Assembly (NCBI GenBank): GCA_947579605.1
Contig: OX388306.1
Span: 5,084,001-5,148,000 of the forward strand
Source of the DNA: Athripsodes cinereus
Taxonomy: Eukaryota > Arthropoda > Insecta > Trichoptera > Leptoceridae
Length of the DNA stretch: 64,000 nt
Direction of reading: 5' to 3'
Each line of letters begins with the position of its first letter. The first letter of the stretch is position 1. Position numbers and translations under genes: made by a program. Below are positions 1 to 10,291 of this stretch, piece after piece. The notes under the pieces were generated by a model. The model did not search any database, was not told the DNA's origin, and worked only from the letters and a program-made list of their open reading frames with translations.

Positions 1-1
1 G

Positions 2-224
2 TCTGAAAGAAGGGGTGTGAAGAATCACGGATGTCCGAGAACTACATGGCTTGACCATGAAGATCAAATTCTCAAGGACGGTCGTGTATTGAATGAGAGA
101 AATCGACGTGCGTGCATGAGAAATTGTATGAATGTAGAAGAAAGAAGTATATAAGGACAGATCTATATGGCGTTCCGTTCTCTCTGCCTACCCCACTTGG
201 AATGCGGCGTGAGAGAATAGATAG
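2..224 (+). mobile_element. LINE-A 3' end (RT C-terminus)
   Basis: A frame from base 2 gives SERRGVKNHGCPRTTWLDHE and continues QILKDGRVLNERNRRACM, the C-terminal segment of a widespread insect endonuclease-RT. A frameshift before KDRSIWRSVLSAYP follows, then CCTACCCCACTTGGAATGCG and a GATAGATAG tail. The copy begins outside the window or is truncated at its left edge. Confidence 0.8.
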
Positions 225-225
225 A

Positions 226-774
226 AATTGTACCAACATTAAATTCTATTTTGGTTTTTTATTATCATTCATTATTGTTCGAAAAGTTTCCCAATCGAAC
301 AAATGAGTGATGAAAAGATGCTAAAAAAGGATATTCTGCTTACCCTACTTGGGATGCGGCGTATAGTTTCTCCTATTTTTACTAAACCATCACAGTCTAT
401 CCCACAAGTGGGATAGTATAATGATATACATATTTATATAACCCGTGGAATCTCCGGTAGAGAATAAATCTGTCAATCTTCTATCCATTAATTTTCAGGC
501 TTGTTATGCGTCTTTCAGCTACTGAAATACGCATAACTTTCATGCAATGTTCATGAAAAAAAAAACATAATATAGATCGATTTTTTATCTAGACACCTAC
601 TTCTAGACATTTTTAAAAATATTGCCAGTTTTTTAGAAAAAAAAAAACAGAAAATAAGCTTAGTTATCACTTGTAACGATCAAATCTCAAGTTCTCTTTA
701 TCTATGTATTAGCTTAGTCGAGCGTTACATCCTTTCTGCACAGGACTTGAGGTGAGGGGTTAGACAGATATTTT
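226..774. other. No gene; small repeat fragments
   Basis: Holds a second LINE-A-like tail word (CTACTTGGGATGCGGCGTAT near 342-361), SINE-A tail and head snippets (372-475), and A/T runs. Nothing else was recognised. Confidence 0.5.
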
Positions 775-985
775 ATCTTATCTATCTATACCCTCACGCC
801 GTGTCTCAGGAGGGGTAGGCAGAGAGAACGGAACGCCATATAGATCTATCCTTACAAACTTCTTTCGCTTCCTCCTCATTCTCATACATGTTCGCCGATT
901 TCTCTTACTCAACACGCGGCCGTCCTTTAGGATTTGATCCACGTGGTTCTTGGCCGTCCGCGCCTCCTCACACCTCATCTTGGCA
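775..985 (-). mobile_element. LINE-A 3' end
   Basis: Minus-strand copy. The plus strand begins with a TATCTATCTATACCCTCACG tail and continues through GGGGTAGGCAGAGAGAACGG to the complement of the KDGRVLSKRNRR coding segment. Its 5' end is truncated near 985. Confidence 0.82.
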
Positions 986-1196
986 TCTTGGTTCTCTGCC
1001 AAGATATTTTATACCCACTTTTTTCTGTAATTTTTTAGTCGAGCACGTTTTTATGTTTCTTTTTATGTACTCATTATTTTATAAAGTATTGTGTATAGGT
1101 ACTTAGTGTTACATTTATGCATTTATGTATCAACCTAGGTACAATAAGTATACACAATAATATCAACTTGGACATGTGCAACGAATGATTTAGGAA

Positions 1197-1440
1197 ATGA
1201 TGACAAAGAGGATATACTTGTCTAACAGAAGGCATCCCGGGAGGTCTCGGGTTCGATTCCCGGCCAGGGCAAAATGAAGAATGATCTTTTTTCAAATTGT
1301 CCTGGGTCTGGGTGTTACATGTGTATGTGTTCAGTGCATTGTATATATGTGTATCGTCGTGTTAGTACCCAAAATACAAGATTCTTATCCTAGTTTGGGA
1401 CTAGCTCGGTTTCTGTGAATTGTCTATACGAGTTGTGTTA
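1197..1440 (+). mobile_element. SINE-C copy, tRNA-like head
   Basis: A B box GGGTTCGATTCCCGGCC follows a diverged A-box region. Then comes AGGGCAAAATGAAGAATGAT, CTGGGTGTTACATGTGTATG, TCGTCGTGTTAGTACCCAAA and CTAGTTTGGGACTAGCTCGG. The last words resemble a 3' body known to me from insect SINEs. Confidence 0.7.
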
Positions 1441-1559
1441 TAAAAAAAATGCACTAAGCACATTGAGTTGTATAACTGATATTTTTATGATACTGTTTTA
1501 TTCTGTAATATTGTAACCAAGTAATTTTTGTAATATTGAAGAATAAAAATAAGATTAAT

Positions 1560-1690
1560 AAAAATGTAACACCCAGAACACTTTGAAAAAGGTAATTCTT
1601 CATTTTGCTCTGGCCGGGAATCGAACAAGGGACCTCGTGACTCAAAGGCAAGAGCATTATCTCCGTGCCACGCCAGCCGCCAGAGAGATT
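1560..1690 (-). mobile_element. SINE-C copy, head
   Basis: The minus strand reads GGCTGGCGTGGCACGGAGAT, AATGCTCTTGCCTTTGAGTC, B box TTGTTCGATTCCC and GGCCAGAGCAAAATGAAGAA. Only the head and first body bases are kept. It faces the 1197-1440 copy. Confidence 0.72.
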
Positions 1691-2417
1691 ATAATGTTGG
1701 TGTCTTTATACAGTATTTTGAAGTACAGCCATTCGATAATAGCATTGTTGTATATATCTATTGTTATTACCTGCTGACTCGGTTGTAAATAGTGCGGTAT
1801 GTGAAGAGTGTGGTATGGTGCAAGCGAGATAGAAGCAAATGTATTCATAATAATCATAATATACGAACTACGTAGTATTCTTACTGAATTCTTATAAGAA
1901 ATTAATTCGAAAGATTTTAATTCGTATCTAGGAAACAACAGCGGGGAAAGGGAAGATGCAGATCGCGCGGAGGGAGAAATCTACCGTAGAACGCATTTTC
2001 GAAATCTTACGGCGCTACACCCTACCCTTAACAGTTACTTTTTCACTATTTTTTTTTAATAATACTTTAGCGCTTTCGTCAAAAGCTCAGTTTGACATTA
2101 TCAGGAGGACTCCTCTTGATAAGGAGGAGTCCTCCTGATAATGTCATAAAACTCCACCAAGAAAGCGCTCGAGTTTTATTTAAAAAAAATTGCTAATACA
2201 TTAAAATTATCGATTTCACTGTTTCGTTGCATATATTATTTATTGGTAACATGGCCTGTTTTCGTTGATTCCTATATCGTGGTTGTATAATAATGAGTTG
2301 AGAGTATTATAGGCGTGAAGAAGTGGGAGCCAGGATTAACTATAACAGCCTCAACCAGCACATAACATAATACCATCCCACAGGTAAGATATACGTACCC
2401 ACATAATACTTCAACTC
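1691..2417. other. No gene apart from the hairpin at 2060-2178
   Basis: AT-rich, with short chance frames only. No repeat match outside the hairpin. Confidence 0.5.
2060..2178. repeat. Long hairpin with a perfect 22-bp inner stem
   Basis: GACATTATCAGGAGGACTCC and two further bases (2094-2115) pair perfectly with 2124-2145 around the loop TTGATAAG. An outer, imperfect extension (GCGCTTTCGTC / inverted GCGCTTTCTTGG) reaches about 2060 and 2178. Likely a small foldback MITE. Confidence 0.85.
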
Positions 2418-2490
2418 AGTGGCATGCCTTCCATACATGCAAAAAATACAACGCATGTCCACAATGGTGTGCTTTTCATACAAGCAAAGT
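2418..2490 (+). repeat. Dispersed repeat shared with 35462-35540
   Basis: CAGTGGCATGCCTTCCATAC, ATGCAAAAAATACAACGCAT and GGTGTGCTTTTCA match the sequence just before the SINE-B copy at 35558. Nature unknown; in both places a SINE-B lies downstream. Confidence 0.65.
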
Positions 2491-2727
2491 CCTAATGCAT
2501 GTTTTATTAAGTGAATGGTTTATTGCTTATCATTTCTAGGACCTGACTAATACAAATGTGATTGGGGAAGAATCTGACCAGCATTTCGACCTTTCCATTA
2601 CAATATTTGTTAAAATCAAGAGTCGGAAAGCAAGAAATTCGTTCATAATAATAATTTTTATTCATTGTTTATTCCCAAAACACAATAATAAATAATTATT
2701 GGAGGCAATATTCAAATCAATGTTATA

Positions 2728-2862
2728 ATGAGTTCGGTAACCTGGGGGTAGAGTCTCAAATTCCGGCAAATTCCCCTTTCACGACACAAGCTTTTAGCTT
2801 ACTGTGAAAGGTGTATAAGGTTGTATTTGGGTTTATAACAAAACCCAGATATATCTTTTAAA
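2728..2862 (+). mobile_element. SINE-B copy, head shortened
   Basis: Reads GGTAACCTGGGGGTAGAGTC, then joins early to CGGCAAATTCCCCTTTCACG and continues to CCCAGATATATCTTTTAAAA. The B box segment is deleted. Confidence 0.75.
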
Positions 2863-2994
2863 AAAAAAAAATGTTCTACCTCCCTAATAGAGATATCTTG
2901 TGTATTGAGAAGTAGCGTCTAAAAAATCTTTTTAAGTTATAGGATAGGTACATTCAAGGATACAATACTATTAAAGTAAGAAATAGGATAAAGT

Positions 2995-3168
2995 TACATA
3001 TGGAAAAAAAACACATTTGTTTTTAGTTTTACTTTATTTTTAATAATAGGTATAGTGACCTGGTTTCGACTTAAAAAAATATTGTCAAACTAGTTAGTTC
3101 AACTATGTCACTATATAATTAAATATAAAGTAAAACTAAAACCAAATGTGTTTTCTTCCATATATAAA
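2995..3168. repeat. Inverted repeat with TTTCGAC loop
   Basis: AACACATTTGTTTTTAGTTT and the inverse of AAACTAAAACCAAATGTGTT form ~35-bp arms, with ACTTTATTTTT / AATATAAAGT beyond. Inside, TATAGTGAC pairs with GTCACTATA around CCTGGTTTCGACTT. Confidence 0.75.
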
Positions 3169-3821
3169 CATGGAGTTTTACAAAATTAACGTTTACTCAA
3201 TCAATAATAGGATAAGGTTACCTTTAACTCTTATAAAAAATAATCGCATCAGGATTTTTTTAAATCTTATGCTAAATTGAGAATTTGGCAATGGGTGTTT
3301 TCTTAAATAAAGCAAAAATATTCATAACGACGATAGCATGACTAATATAAAAACATCTAGTTCCACCACTGCATCTACCTATATAATTCCTGTAATACAC
3401 GTAGAATTTAATAAGGAATGGACGTGGAGATTTATAGCTATGTACTGAAGTTAGTACCTACCTATTATTTGGTGGATGATGGTATCGCCTTAGCCTCCTC
3501 CGAGCGGTGGTTTCAGAGAATGTCCAATATTATTGATTTATAAAATACTTATTAATTAATGAAATAATAGGTACACCGTGAAGTGTCCAGTAAAGGATGG
3601 GTATTTCGCTCTTTTCTATTAGTTTTCGAGTAGCCTGCAGGAAGAGGCAGATATTCGTAAAACATCACCGTTTAAAACCACATCACGGTGCTTTACAAAA
3701 ACTGACTAGAATATTTTAGAAAAACACATGTACGCACATGTACTCAGAACAGACTCAAGTCTAGAGAAGCAGTAAAGTCCATTTTCTATAATTGTCATAA
3801 GAATATGTGTTTTAATATATC
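3169..3821. other. No gene; one SINE-A head fragment
   Basis: GTAGCCTGCAGGAAGAGGCA with TTTTCGAG (about 3600-3665) is a SINE-A head piece. The rest is unmatched AT-rich DNA. Confidence 0.5.
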
Positions 3822-3938
3822 ATTATCATCATCGCCCTCAACGCTCCTCTCGGGAGCACAGGGCAGAAACCAGCCTCCTCCATTCAGAGCGTCTCTGTGC
3901 CAATTGCGTCACCTCTTTCCACGACATTCCTTTTTTAT
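3822..3938 (-). mobile_element. LINE-E 3' end (GAT tail)
   Basis: The minus strand encodes the C-terminal RT words MSWKEVTQLAQRRSEWRRLV-like and a stop, then a GATGATGATAATGATA tail. On the plus strand CATCATCGCCCTCAACGCTC marks the end. Short, 5'-truncated. Confidence 0.78.
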
Positions 3939-4040
3939 ATATAGGTAATGTTTTTGTTAATAGTGAAATTTTGTGGCAGGAAGTTTTTTTGTTGTTATAT
4001 TTATGGAAAAATAAATAAAAATAAAAGATATAGGTACATT

Positions 4041-4168
4041 GCTCCAGTTCAGCGATAAGGTATGCCAGCCATCCTGAATGTCTTAATTTTTTTACGGCAC
4101 AAAGAGGGCAATTTACGTGTTTATTATGTGCGGTTGGTTCGCTGGCGTGATGGTATAGATAGACCTGA
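4041..4168 (+). mobile_element. SINE-A 3' half
   Basis: Begins at TTCAGCGATAAGGTATGCCA and ends GGCGTGATGGTATAGATAGA. The central CTACCCCACTTGTGGGATATG segment is deleted. Confidence 0.68.
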
Positions 4169-4170
4169 AA

Positions 4171-4736
4171 AATATTTTATGTGAAACACTTTTAAAATCA
4201 GTGTTGTTCTTGTGGTACAATGAAGCCTAAGCGAGAATAAAAGGTGGTAGATTGAATGGTAAGATTATAATATGGAATAAGGATACTTATAACAAAATAC
4301 AATTACATATTACAGTATGGCTGTCCAATGCCTATGTATATAACTCAGCCCATGCTCCATACTACTATTATGTTAAATGCTGTATATGTATTGAGACTGA
4401 CTGGTTGAAGGTTTGCTCAGGGCACCAAGCAAGAATATGGAAATAAAAGAACAGAAAAATTTACTACAAATCATATATTTTTATAACGAAATTTGTTTTA
4501 AAGATAATTTCAGTAGAACGAAATTCTATCGATCTTTTCCTCTGGTTATGAGACCAGGCGAACATCAGTAAGAATCTATCCATGCAATCACGGAATCTAG
4601 CATAAATGATATAGGTAATAAACATTAAGAGTTGGCAACCACTTATGTCAACCGCCTTAATATAACTAAATTTTTGACACTTAAAAATTATTGATATTTA
4701 TGCATCCAAGATATACTCGAAAAATCTTTTTCATTC
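4171..4736. other. Nothing recognised
   Basis: Contains a 64-codon frame at 4252-4446 without family features. No repeat seen. Confidence 0.5.
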
Positions 4737-4870
4737 AAACCATCACGGCATCTCCCGTATGTGGGGTAGCTAGCGGACTAACTGCGTGCAAAAAACGTGC
4801 AAGTCGTCCTCTAAGTACCGACAAAAATTAAGACAATAAGGATGGATCGCACATTTAATCGCTGAATTAA
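4737..4870 (-). mobile_element. SINE-A 3' half
   Basis: Plus strand reads ACCATCACGGCATCTCCCGT, GTGGGGTAGCTAGCGGACTA, ACGTGCAAGTCGTCCTCTAA and GATGGATCGCACATTTAATC. The head is not recognisable. Confidence 0.65.
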
Positions 4871-5404
4871 AGATATGCAATGTGTTGAACGGGTGTTTGA
4901 CGTATATCCACCATTTACGGAACACTCGAAAATTCATAGAAAAAAATGTGAGAAAACAACATGCGTATAAACAGTATTAAGAATTTATTTGTCTACTGTT
5001 TAATTAGAAGTTTAATATTCTACAAAAGTTCGTTATAAACATATCAAACTTATGCAACCAGTATACACCTACTGAAAATATTTCTTTAAAAAAACCCACC
5101 TTTAGATTTTAGATTAAAATGCATTTAAATAATTTAAATATAAAGAAGGCGGAGGTTGTTGTATTAAAATAACATTTTCTGTATTTTATTGTGTAAACGT
5201 TTATTTTAATGTTTGAATTTCAATGATTCTAAAATGGAATTTCCAAAAAGACGATTCAATATAACGAACTTGCGTTTCTATAAATATATTATCATACCTA
5301 TGTCTTGCGACGTCTGGGTGCCGCGTACTTCGTACAATTATTTATGATATTTGACAGTGGTGGAGCTTTCGTACCAGACGAAAAGTTTAAACGTTAAAAC
5401 ACGC

Positions 5405-5525
5405 ATACATACGTCTTCTTCCCCTTGTCCTCATTGGGTGTAAGGCCCATTGCACCTAGTTACTTCCTCCAGATATCCCTGTTCTTTATTGTTCCTAGGA
5501 GCTCCGGTCACACCAAAACATAATT
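5405..5525 (-). mobile_element. Possible LINE 3' end
   Basis: The minus strand reads APRNNKEQGYLEEVTRCNGP and YTQ, then a stop and GGGGAAGAAGACGTATG. The spacing and tail resemble LINE ends, but the segment is short and has no second copy here. Confidence 0.35.
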
Positions 5526-5811
5526 ATAAGTAGATTATTATCTACAGTGGATCTGTTTCCAATATCGTATTTATATCATAAGGTCTTTCGACGTTCGACC
5601 CCCATGGCTGGTTCGTTTCAAGCATTTCGTTATGTTCTCTTCAATAGCTTGATTATATAAAATTACTTTCTTATCTTAATTTGATTTTTTAATTTTTTTC
5701 TCTTAGTTTTAATGTTTATTTATATTTTTTTATTGTGCTTCTCACAGGGTGACTTAGGTGACTACAAATCTAGTAAAGTCTAGCAAATCCATCTGTCTCC
5801 ATCAGCGGATC

Positions 5812-5963
5812 TCTTATAATTAATTGCACAAGAGGTGTGCGATTCGATCCCATCAGGTGCTGGCAAACTCCCCTCTCACGATACAAGTAGCTTACTGTGA
5901 AAGATGTACAAGGTCATATTTGGGTTTGTAACAAAAACCCAGATATGTCCTTTTTTAATTAAT
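5812..5963 (+). mobile_element. SINE-B copy
   Basis: A B-box-like GTGCGATTCGATCCC precedes GGCAAACTCCCCTCTCACGA, CTTACTGTGAAAGATGTACA and AAAAACCCAGATATGTCC. Confidence 0.72.
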
Positions 5964-6400
5964 GATTATCGTAGTAAACCAGTTTTCAAAATTTGTATTG
6001 GGTCGTGAGGAGCGCCACTGCTATTTTAGAATATTCTTAACTCTATATAGGTAATAATATGAATGGGTATTATTAGTAATATTAGTTGTGCAAATAAGTG
6101 AGATGTCTCGTTTCTTCTGTAATCCGATTCCTATCATAGTATCATCATTACTATAATCATCTACATACCTACTATTTTTAGCGTAGAAGTAAATATGTAC
6201 ATAATTATGTACCTACCTACGTATAATATGAAGGAATTTAGAATGAAAAACTGAACAAGCGAACTTCATCTGCACAATCAGCAGATGTACAAATTCCTTT
6301 TAATGGGAAACACGAAAGGTGTCCCGATGCTGACGAGTCTGCTTAGGTTGGTTTAAGTGCATTTTAACCATGGTGCGCTTACCAATCCCACCATTACTAA

Positions 6401-6522
6401 GGGCCGAAATTATAAACGAGGAACCCAATATTCGTAAGTATGTCGACACTTTACGAACGGATGGCGATCTGTTCGTACATTCTACTAGAACTTGAGCTAA
6501 CGGACTTTTATAATATTGGCCC
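6401..6522. mobile_element. 122-bp MITE with TAA duplication
   Basis: Ends GGGCCGAAATTATAAACG and, inverted, GGGCCAATATTATAAAAG. TAA lies on both sides (6398-6400, 6523-6525). The size and TAA/TTA-like duplication suggest a Harbinger or Tc1-like MITE. Confidence 0.75.
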
Positions 6523-6815
6523 TAATAATTAAAATTATTTAATTATTTATGAAATTATTTCAAATAACTAAAAAGAGTTCGTACAGTCAGCTGTTTGTAC
6601 AAATAAGGTGACCATCGAATGATATTCTTGACGCTATTCCATATTAGAACTGTTATAGTGATGAATCTTATCTAATTTGTGGTATTTATAGAAAAAACTG
6701 TACTCACCACATGTAGTGCTCTTATAATTATTTATTTAAATTCATTTAATATTTACCATTAAATAAGACGCAACTGATACATTGATAACGCTGAATTTTG
6801 ATACAACGGCACGAC

Positions 6816-6887
6816 TCCCGTATGGTCTAGTGGCTAGGATACCTGGCTTTCACCCAGGAGGCTCGGGTTCGATTCCCGGTACGGGAA
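6816..6887 (+). tRNA. tRNA-Glu (anticodon TTC)
   Basis: A complete nuclear tRNA-Glu of 72 bases. The acceptor arms TCCCGTA (6816-6822) and TACGGGA (6880-6886) pair perfectly. The anticodon stem CCTGG/CCAGG encloses the loop CTTTCAC with anticodon TTC at 6849-6851. The A box (TGGTCTAGTGG) and B box (GGTTCGATTCC) of the internal RNA polymerase III promoter are intact. A T6 terminator follows at about 6891-6896. It decodes GAA/GAG codons. Nothing suggests decay, and it is not one of the tRNA-like SINEs elsewhere in the window. Confidence 0.97.
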
Positions 6888-6896
6888 GTGCTTTTT

Positions 6897-7052
6897 TGTT
6901 TTATTTATTTAATTTAATTATTCATCTTGCATATCATCATTCACATAACAAAATTAACAAATCAGTTTACATAAGAAAAAATGCGATGATATGCAGTGGC
7001 GAGATTATTATATTAGTGATTTCTTCCATCTAACCACGTCATATTAATACTA
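6897..7052 (-). mobile_element. LINE 3'-UTR fragment directly after the tRNA-Glu terminator
   Basis: About 150 bp that is the reverse-complement relative of 18400-18551: both share GACGTGGTTAGATGGAAGAA, then ATCTCGCCACTGCATATC, then GTGAATGATGAT-like sequence and an AATAAATAAA-type tail. The A-rich 3' tail abuts the T-run behind tRNA-Glu. I infer a 5'-truncated non-LTR retrotransposon whose ORF part is absent. Confidence 0.6.
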
Positions 7053-8390
7053 AACACAAATAATGATAGTAAAAACACGGACAATAAGAAAAATAGCTAT
7101 AAGTATAAATAAAAATGAGAAAAAAACTTTTTCGAAAAACGTTTTCTTTTTTTATGTAAATTTTTAACCGTTAAATTGCACAACCTGATGTATGCCATTG
7201 GAAATATTTTGTTTTTGATAATTAAAATTTCTGCATTCATTTTACTATTGGAGTAAAACATGCCTATTAATTCGTAAATTATTGCCATTAATTTGATTTG
7301 TTAGAAATTCATCCAATACCTGTCGGCCGAAAGCCAAACTTTGTTCGTGCTTTGAAAAATTTCGAATTAATCAGAGGCCATGAAAATATCGAGAGATACG
7401 AATTTCCTGAATGTCTCGAAAGCTTGCGTAGTAATACATTATAGAAGCTTATTCTTAATCTATTCAGATCTGCGATTATGTGTTTAAAAATCTAAATTGC
7501 AAAATTATGAGTAGAGCAATATAATATTTTTTGTTGAATAAATATTTAATTAATATAATTATATAAATTTTGATACCGTAGTAACGTGTTGATTATCAAC
7601 TAATGAAAATTATAATGAAGCTATAACATTATGCAAGTATTTAATATTTATAATGTAATAATATTTAAATAATTAATATAAATCAATAAAACTAACAGCA
7701 ATTAATGTGCAAATTATGATTACATTCTAGGAATATATTAATTAAATAAAATGAAATTCATACGTTTATTCCATCATTCACCATTAATATTCTTCTATGA
7801 AATTCAGAAGAAGATAGAGGGGATCAAAGGAAAGGTGAAAGCAGATGATAGAATTAAGTAGCGTGCTCATGAAGAGGCCTATATCAAGCAGTAGGAAGAC
7901 ATGGGCTGAACAGGAGAGATGGAGTTGAAAGAGATATTATTAATGTGACTTAAAAAAGGAATCTACAGTCAATACTGTTGACCGACGGCACTTGGTGGTA
8001 GTTCATGTAGCTAGAATTTGTTTGTTAGATTTGAGTACCTAATGGATCCAGTTCTACGAGAATTTCAACACTAGTTGTTTCAACATTCTTTTTATAATTT
8101 CATTTCAGCGAAGAGTTATGTCTTATTATTTTTACGACACGGAGAAGACAATCCTTTCGACACATGTTTCGGGAGAACAGAGTGGCCTACAGCCACTTGC
8201 TATCGGTGAAATTCTATACCAGTTTAGTTGCACTTCATACGAAATTTCTATTTGTTACCAATTTCTTAATACAGAAACCATATAATGGTCCAGGCCATCA
8301 AGAACGTATAGGAAGAAATCAAAGGTATGATAATTTTAAGAAACTCGTGAAATCCCCGATTAAGAAGTCTTCCACTCTTCTCTGTTAGTT
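7053..8390. other. AT-rich; LINE remnant at 7800-7960 only
   Basis: Very AT-rich with TTAATTAATAT-type tracts around 7500-7750. A SINE-A-like block (TATTATTTTTACGACACGGA) lies near 8118. No gene. Confidence 0.5.
7800..7960 (+). mobile_element. LINE 3'-end remnant (GAGGCCTATATCAAGCAGT)
   Basis: AGAGGCCTATATCAAGCAGT and ACATGGGCTGAACAGGAGAG resemble the GGCCTATGCCCAGCAGTGGG words found at the ends of insect RTE-type LINEs. A weaker relative is at 29935-29975 (GAGGCATATATCCAGCAGTG). Confidence 0.4.
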
Positions 8391-8638
8391 TTCGAGTGTC
8401 CTGTAAGAGGCAGGTATTGGTGAGGTTTCTGCATAGGTATGTTTGCTTGTGTTTCGAGTGTCCTGTAAGAGGCAGGTATTGGTGAGGTTTCTGCATAGGT
8501 ATGTTTGATTGTGTTTCGAGTGTCCTGTAAGAGGCAGGTATTGGTGAGGTTTCTGCATAGGTATGTTTGCTTGTGTTTCGAGTGTCCTGTAAGAGGCAGG
8601 TATTGGTGAGGTTTCTGCATAGGTATGTTTGCTTGTGT
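8391..8638 (+). repeat. 62-bp tandem repeat, four copies, built on the SINE-A head
   Basis: Four nearly identical 62-bp units start at 8391, 8453, 8515 and 8577. Each starts TTCGAGTGTCCTGTAAGAGG and continues CAGGTATTGGTGAGGTTTCT. Only one or two bases differ between units. The first 30 bases match the SINE-A head, and the preceding AGAAGTCTTCCACTCTTCTC fits the SINE-A sequence just before it. Open frames through this array are by-products of the 62-bp period. Confidence 0.9.
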
Positions 8639-8639
8639 T

Positions 8640-8920
8640 TGTATAGTTTACGTATTGAGAATTTATAATTTGATATTTATATTGTGGTGTGGCTTCTTTC
8701 GTGGTGTGTGTTGAGAATAATCGTCAGTTTTGGATCTGTAGTCTCGGTGGATGCATAGAGGATTCCTGCGTGGGAGGAGACTTGGAAGTGGTTGCCCAAG
8801 ATATAACACATTTATGCCTGTAAAGAGGCACAACGTTGCCCATATTTTATAAGATATTTGGGGGCTCTGGTTGTTCTTTGGCGTACGTTTGTATTTTAAT
8901 TAAATAAACAAATAAATCTT
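8640..8920 (+). mobile_element. Possible LINE 3' UTR
   Basis: Moderately GC-rich sequence (GGATGCATAGAGGATTCCTG, TGCCTGTAAAGAGGCACAAC) ends in TTAATTAAATAAACAAATAAAT, like a LINE tail. No protein match. Confidence 0.35.
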
Positions 8921-8940
8921 CTTTAAGATATTTAACATTT

Positions 8941-9075
8941 TCAGTTCAGCGATAAGGTATGCCACATATTCTGAATTTCTTAACTTTTAGAGGCACGGAG
9001 TGGACTACTTACATATTTTTTTACGTGCAGTTGGTCTTCTGGCTACACTACTGGTGGAAAATCCGTGATGGTATG
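8941..9075 (+). mobile_element. SINE-A 3' half
   Basis: TTCAGCGATAAGGTATGCCA, TTCTGAATTTCTTAACTTTT, GGCACGGAGTGGACTACTTA and a GTGATGGTATGAAT end are recognisable. The ACCCCACTTG hairpin is largely lost. Confidence 0.65.
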
Positions 9076-9079
9076 AATT

Positions 9080-9539
9080 AATGAATTCTAGTTCACGCAT
9101 GCGCCGCGTAGCCGTTTTTCACTTTCCAAAGACACATACAACATAAAATTAATAAATAAATCAAAAATAACAATAAAAATACAATTATACGCACATTTTT
9201 CAAAAAAAAGGATTAATATAATAACTTTTATAATGCATATTATTATAATCAATCTACAATTTTATCGTTGTTGAGATTATTTCTATAAGAAAAATATCCC
9301 ATAAATCACGTACACAACGTTTTTTTTCGCATTCATCAATAGAAATAAGTTAGAGAGTAGGTATTATAAGATCTACATAGATATATGGCAAAACATTAAT
9401 ATTAAAATGTATATATTATAACAGAAAATACTCAATGATGGCCAATTTAATTTTAAATTGTATTTTATCAAAATGTTTGCTGGAATTTTAACACGACGTT
9501 GTTCGGAGAATATATTTTAATCGTTACCATTTATAGGAG
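9080..9539. other. Nothing recognised
   Basis: AT-rich DNA without coding frames or clear repeats. Confidence 0.5.
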
Positions 9540-9690
9540 TTTCCGAAAAAGGGAGCATCCGGCAAAGAATATTAGTCTCCCACTCTTTTCCATGAGTTTT
9601 CGAGTGTCATATAAAAGGCAGGAACAACTTGCATGCTTATTACACGCAACTGATTTGCTGGCTACCCCACTTGTGGGATATATTTATATA
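9540..9690 (+). mobile_element. SINE-A copy with internal deletion
   Basis: The head block (GGGAGCATCCGGCAAAGAAT, GTTTTCGAGTGTCATATAAA) is joined directly to the tail block (CAACTTGCATGCTTATTACA, CTGGCTACCCCACTTGTGGG). The middle ~80 bp of the family is missing. Confidence 0.72.
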
Positions 9691-9699
9691 ATCTTTTGA

Positions 9700-10108
9700 C
9701 CATTTTATTATGTATTTGTTGTTGTATTTATATTTTTATTCCTTTAAATTTTAAATATCTTAAGTTCTTACATGTATCTTTATATAGGTATTTATATTTT
9801 TTGTGGATATTTTAAATTATCTTGCTTGTTTTGTATGTTTATTAATCTTACTACGAATTTTGAATTTTAACATGTTCATATTGGTTTTTTTTAATTTTAT
9901 TTTATTCTTTTGTATTTGTCTCATGCTTAGGATTTTTTAAATTTACATGTCTGGCATTGTTGTTGCATTCATTGTTGTATTACATATTGGTAATGATAGG
10001 GGACTTTACTGGTCCATTTATGGCTTTATATGATTCTGTTTATTGTTACCTGTTTGTGACTGTTTGTATCCCTGTAAAGGGATACAAACTGTAATAAATA
10101 AAAAAAAA
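9700..10108 (+). mobile_element. Probable retroelement 3' UTR with poly(A)
   Basis: T-rich sequence ends in the hairpin GTATCCCTGTAAAGGGATAC, then AACTGTAATAAATAAAAAAA. An AATAAA signal plus an A-run suggests a reverse-transcribed 3' end. No coding remnant is seen. Confidence 0.45.
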
Positions 10109-10291
10109 AAATCCAATGAGGTAGGTATGCATATAATGTATTTTATTTAATATGGTGCTATTTAGTGTTCAAGTGACTTCCTAAATTATTCATAAAAACG
10201 ATTTTTTAACAAATTAGAATATTTTTATTACCTACTATCCATAAATAACAAGTTAGGAATCCATTCCTTATATAAAGAATGTATTATATTA

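Larger units (their letters stand above)
4871..6400. other. AT-rich; only the LINE end and SINE-B already listed
   Basis: Outside 5405-5525 and 5812-5963 I see no coding potential, RNA gene or repeat. Confidence 0.5.

Noticed and set aside
1230..1270. tRNA gene at the SINE-C head
   Set aside because: Only the B-box arm is good; anticodon and acceptor arms do not fold, and the body is repeated elsewhere.
6782..7033. 83-codon plus-strand frame
   Set aside because: It runs straight through the tRNA-Glu gene and into a LINE UTR.
8266..8620. Minus-strand frames with a repeated peptide (MQKPHQYLPLTGHSKHKQTY)
   Set aside because: The peptide repeats only because the 62-bp tandem array is read in successive frames. 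It is SINE-derived DNA, with no start context or family match.
8391..8638. CRISPR-like array
   Set aside because: Units are identical along their full 62 bp with no variable spacers, and the genome is eukaryotic.
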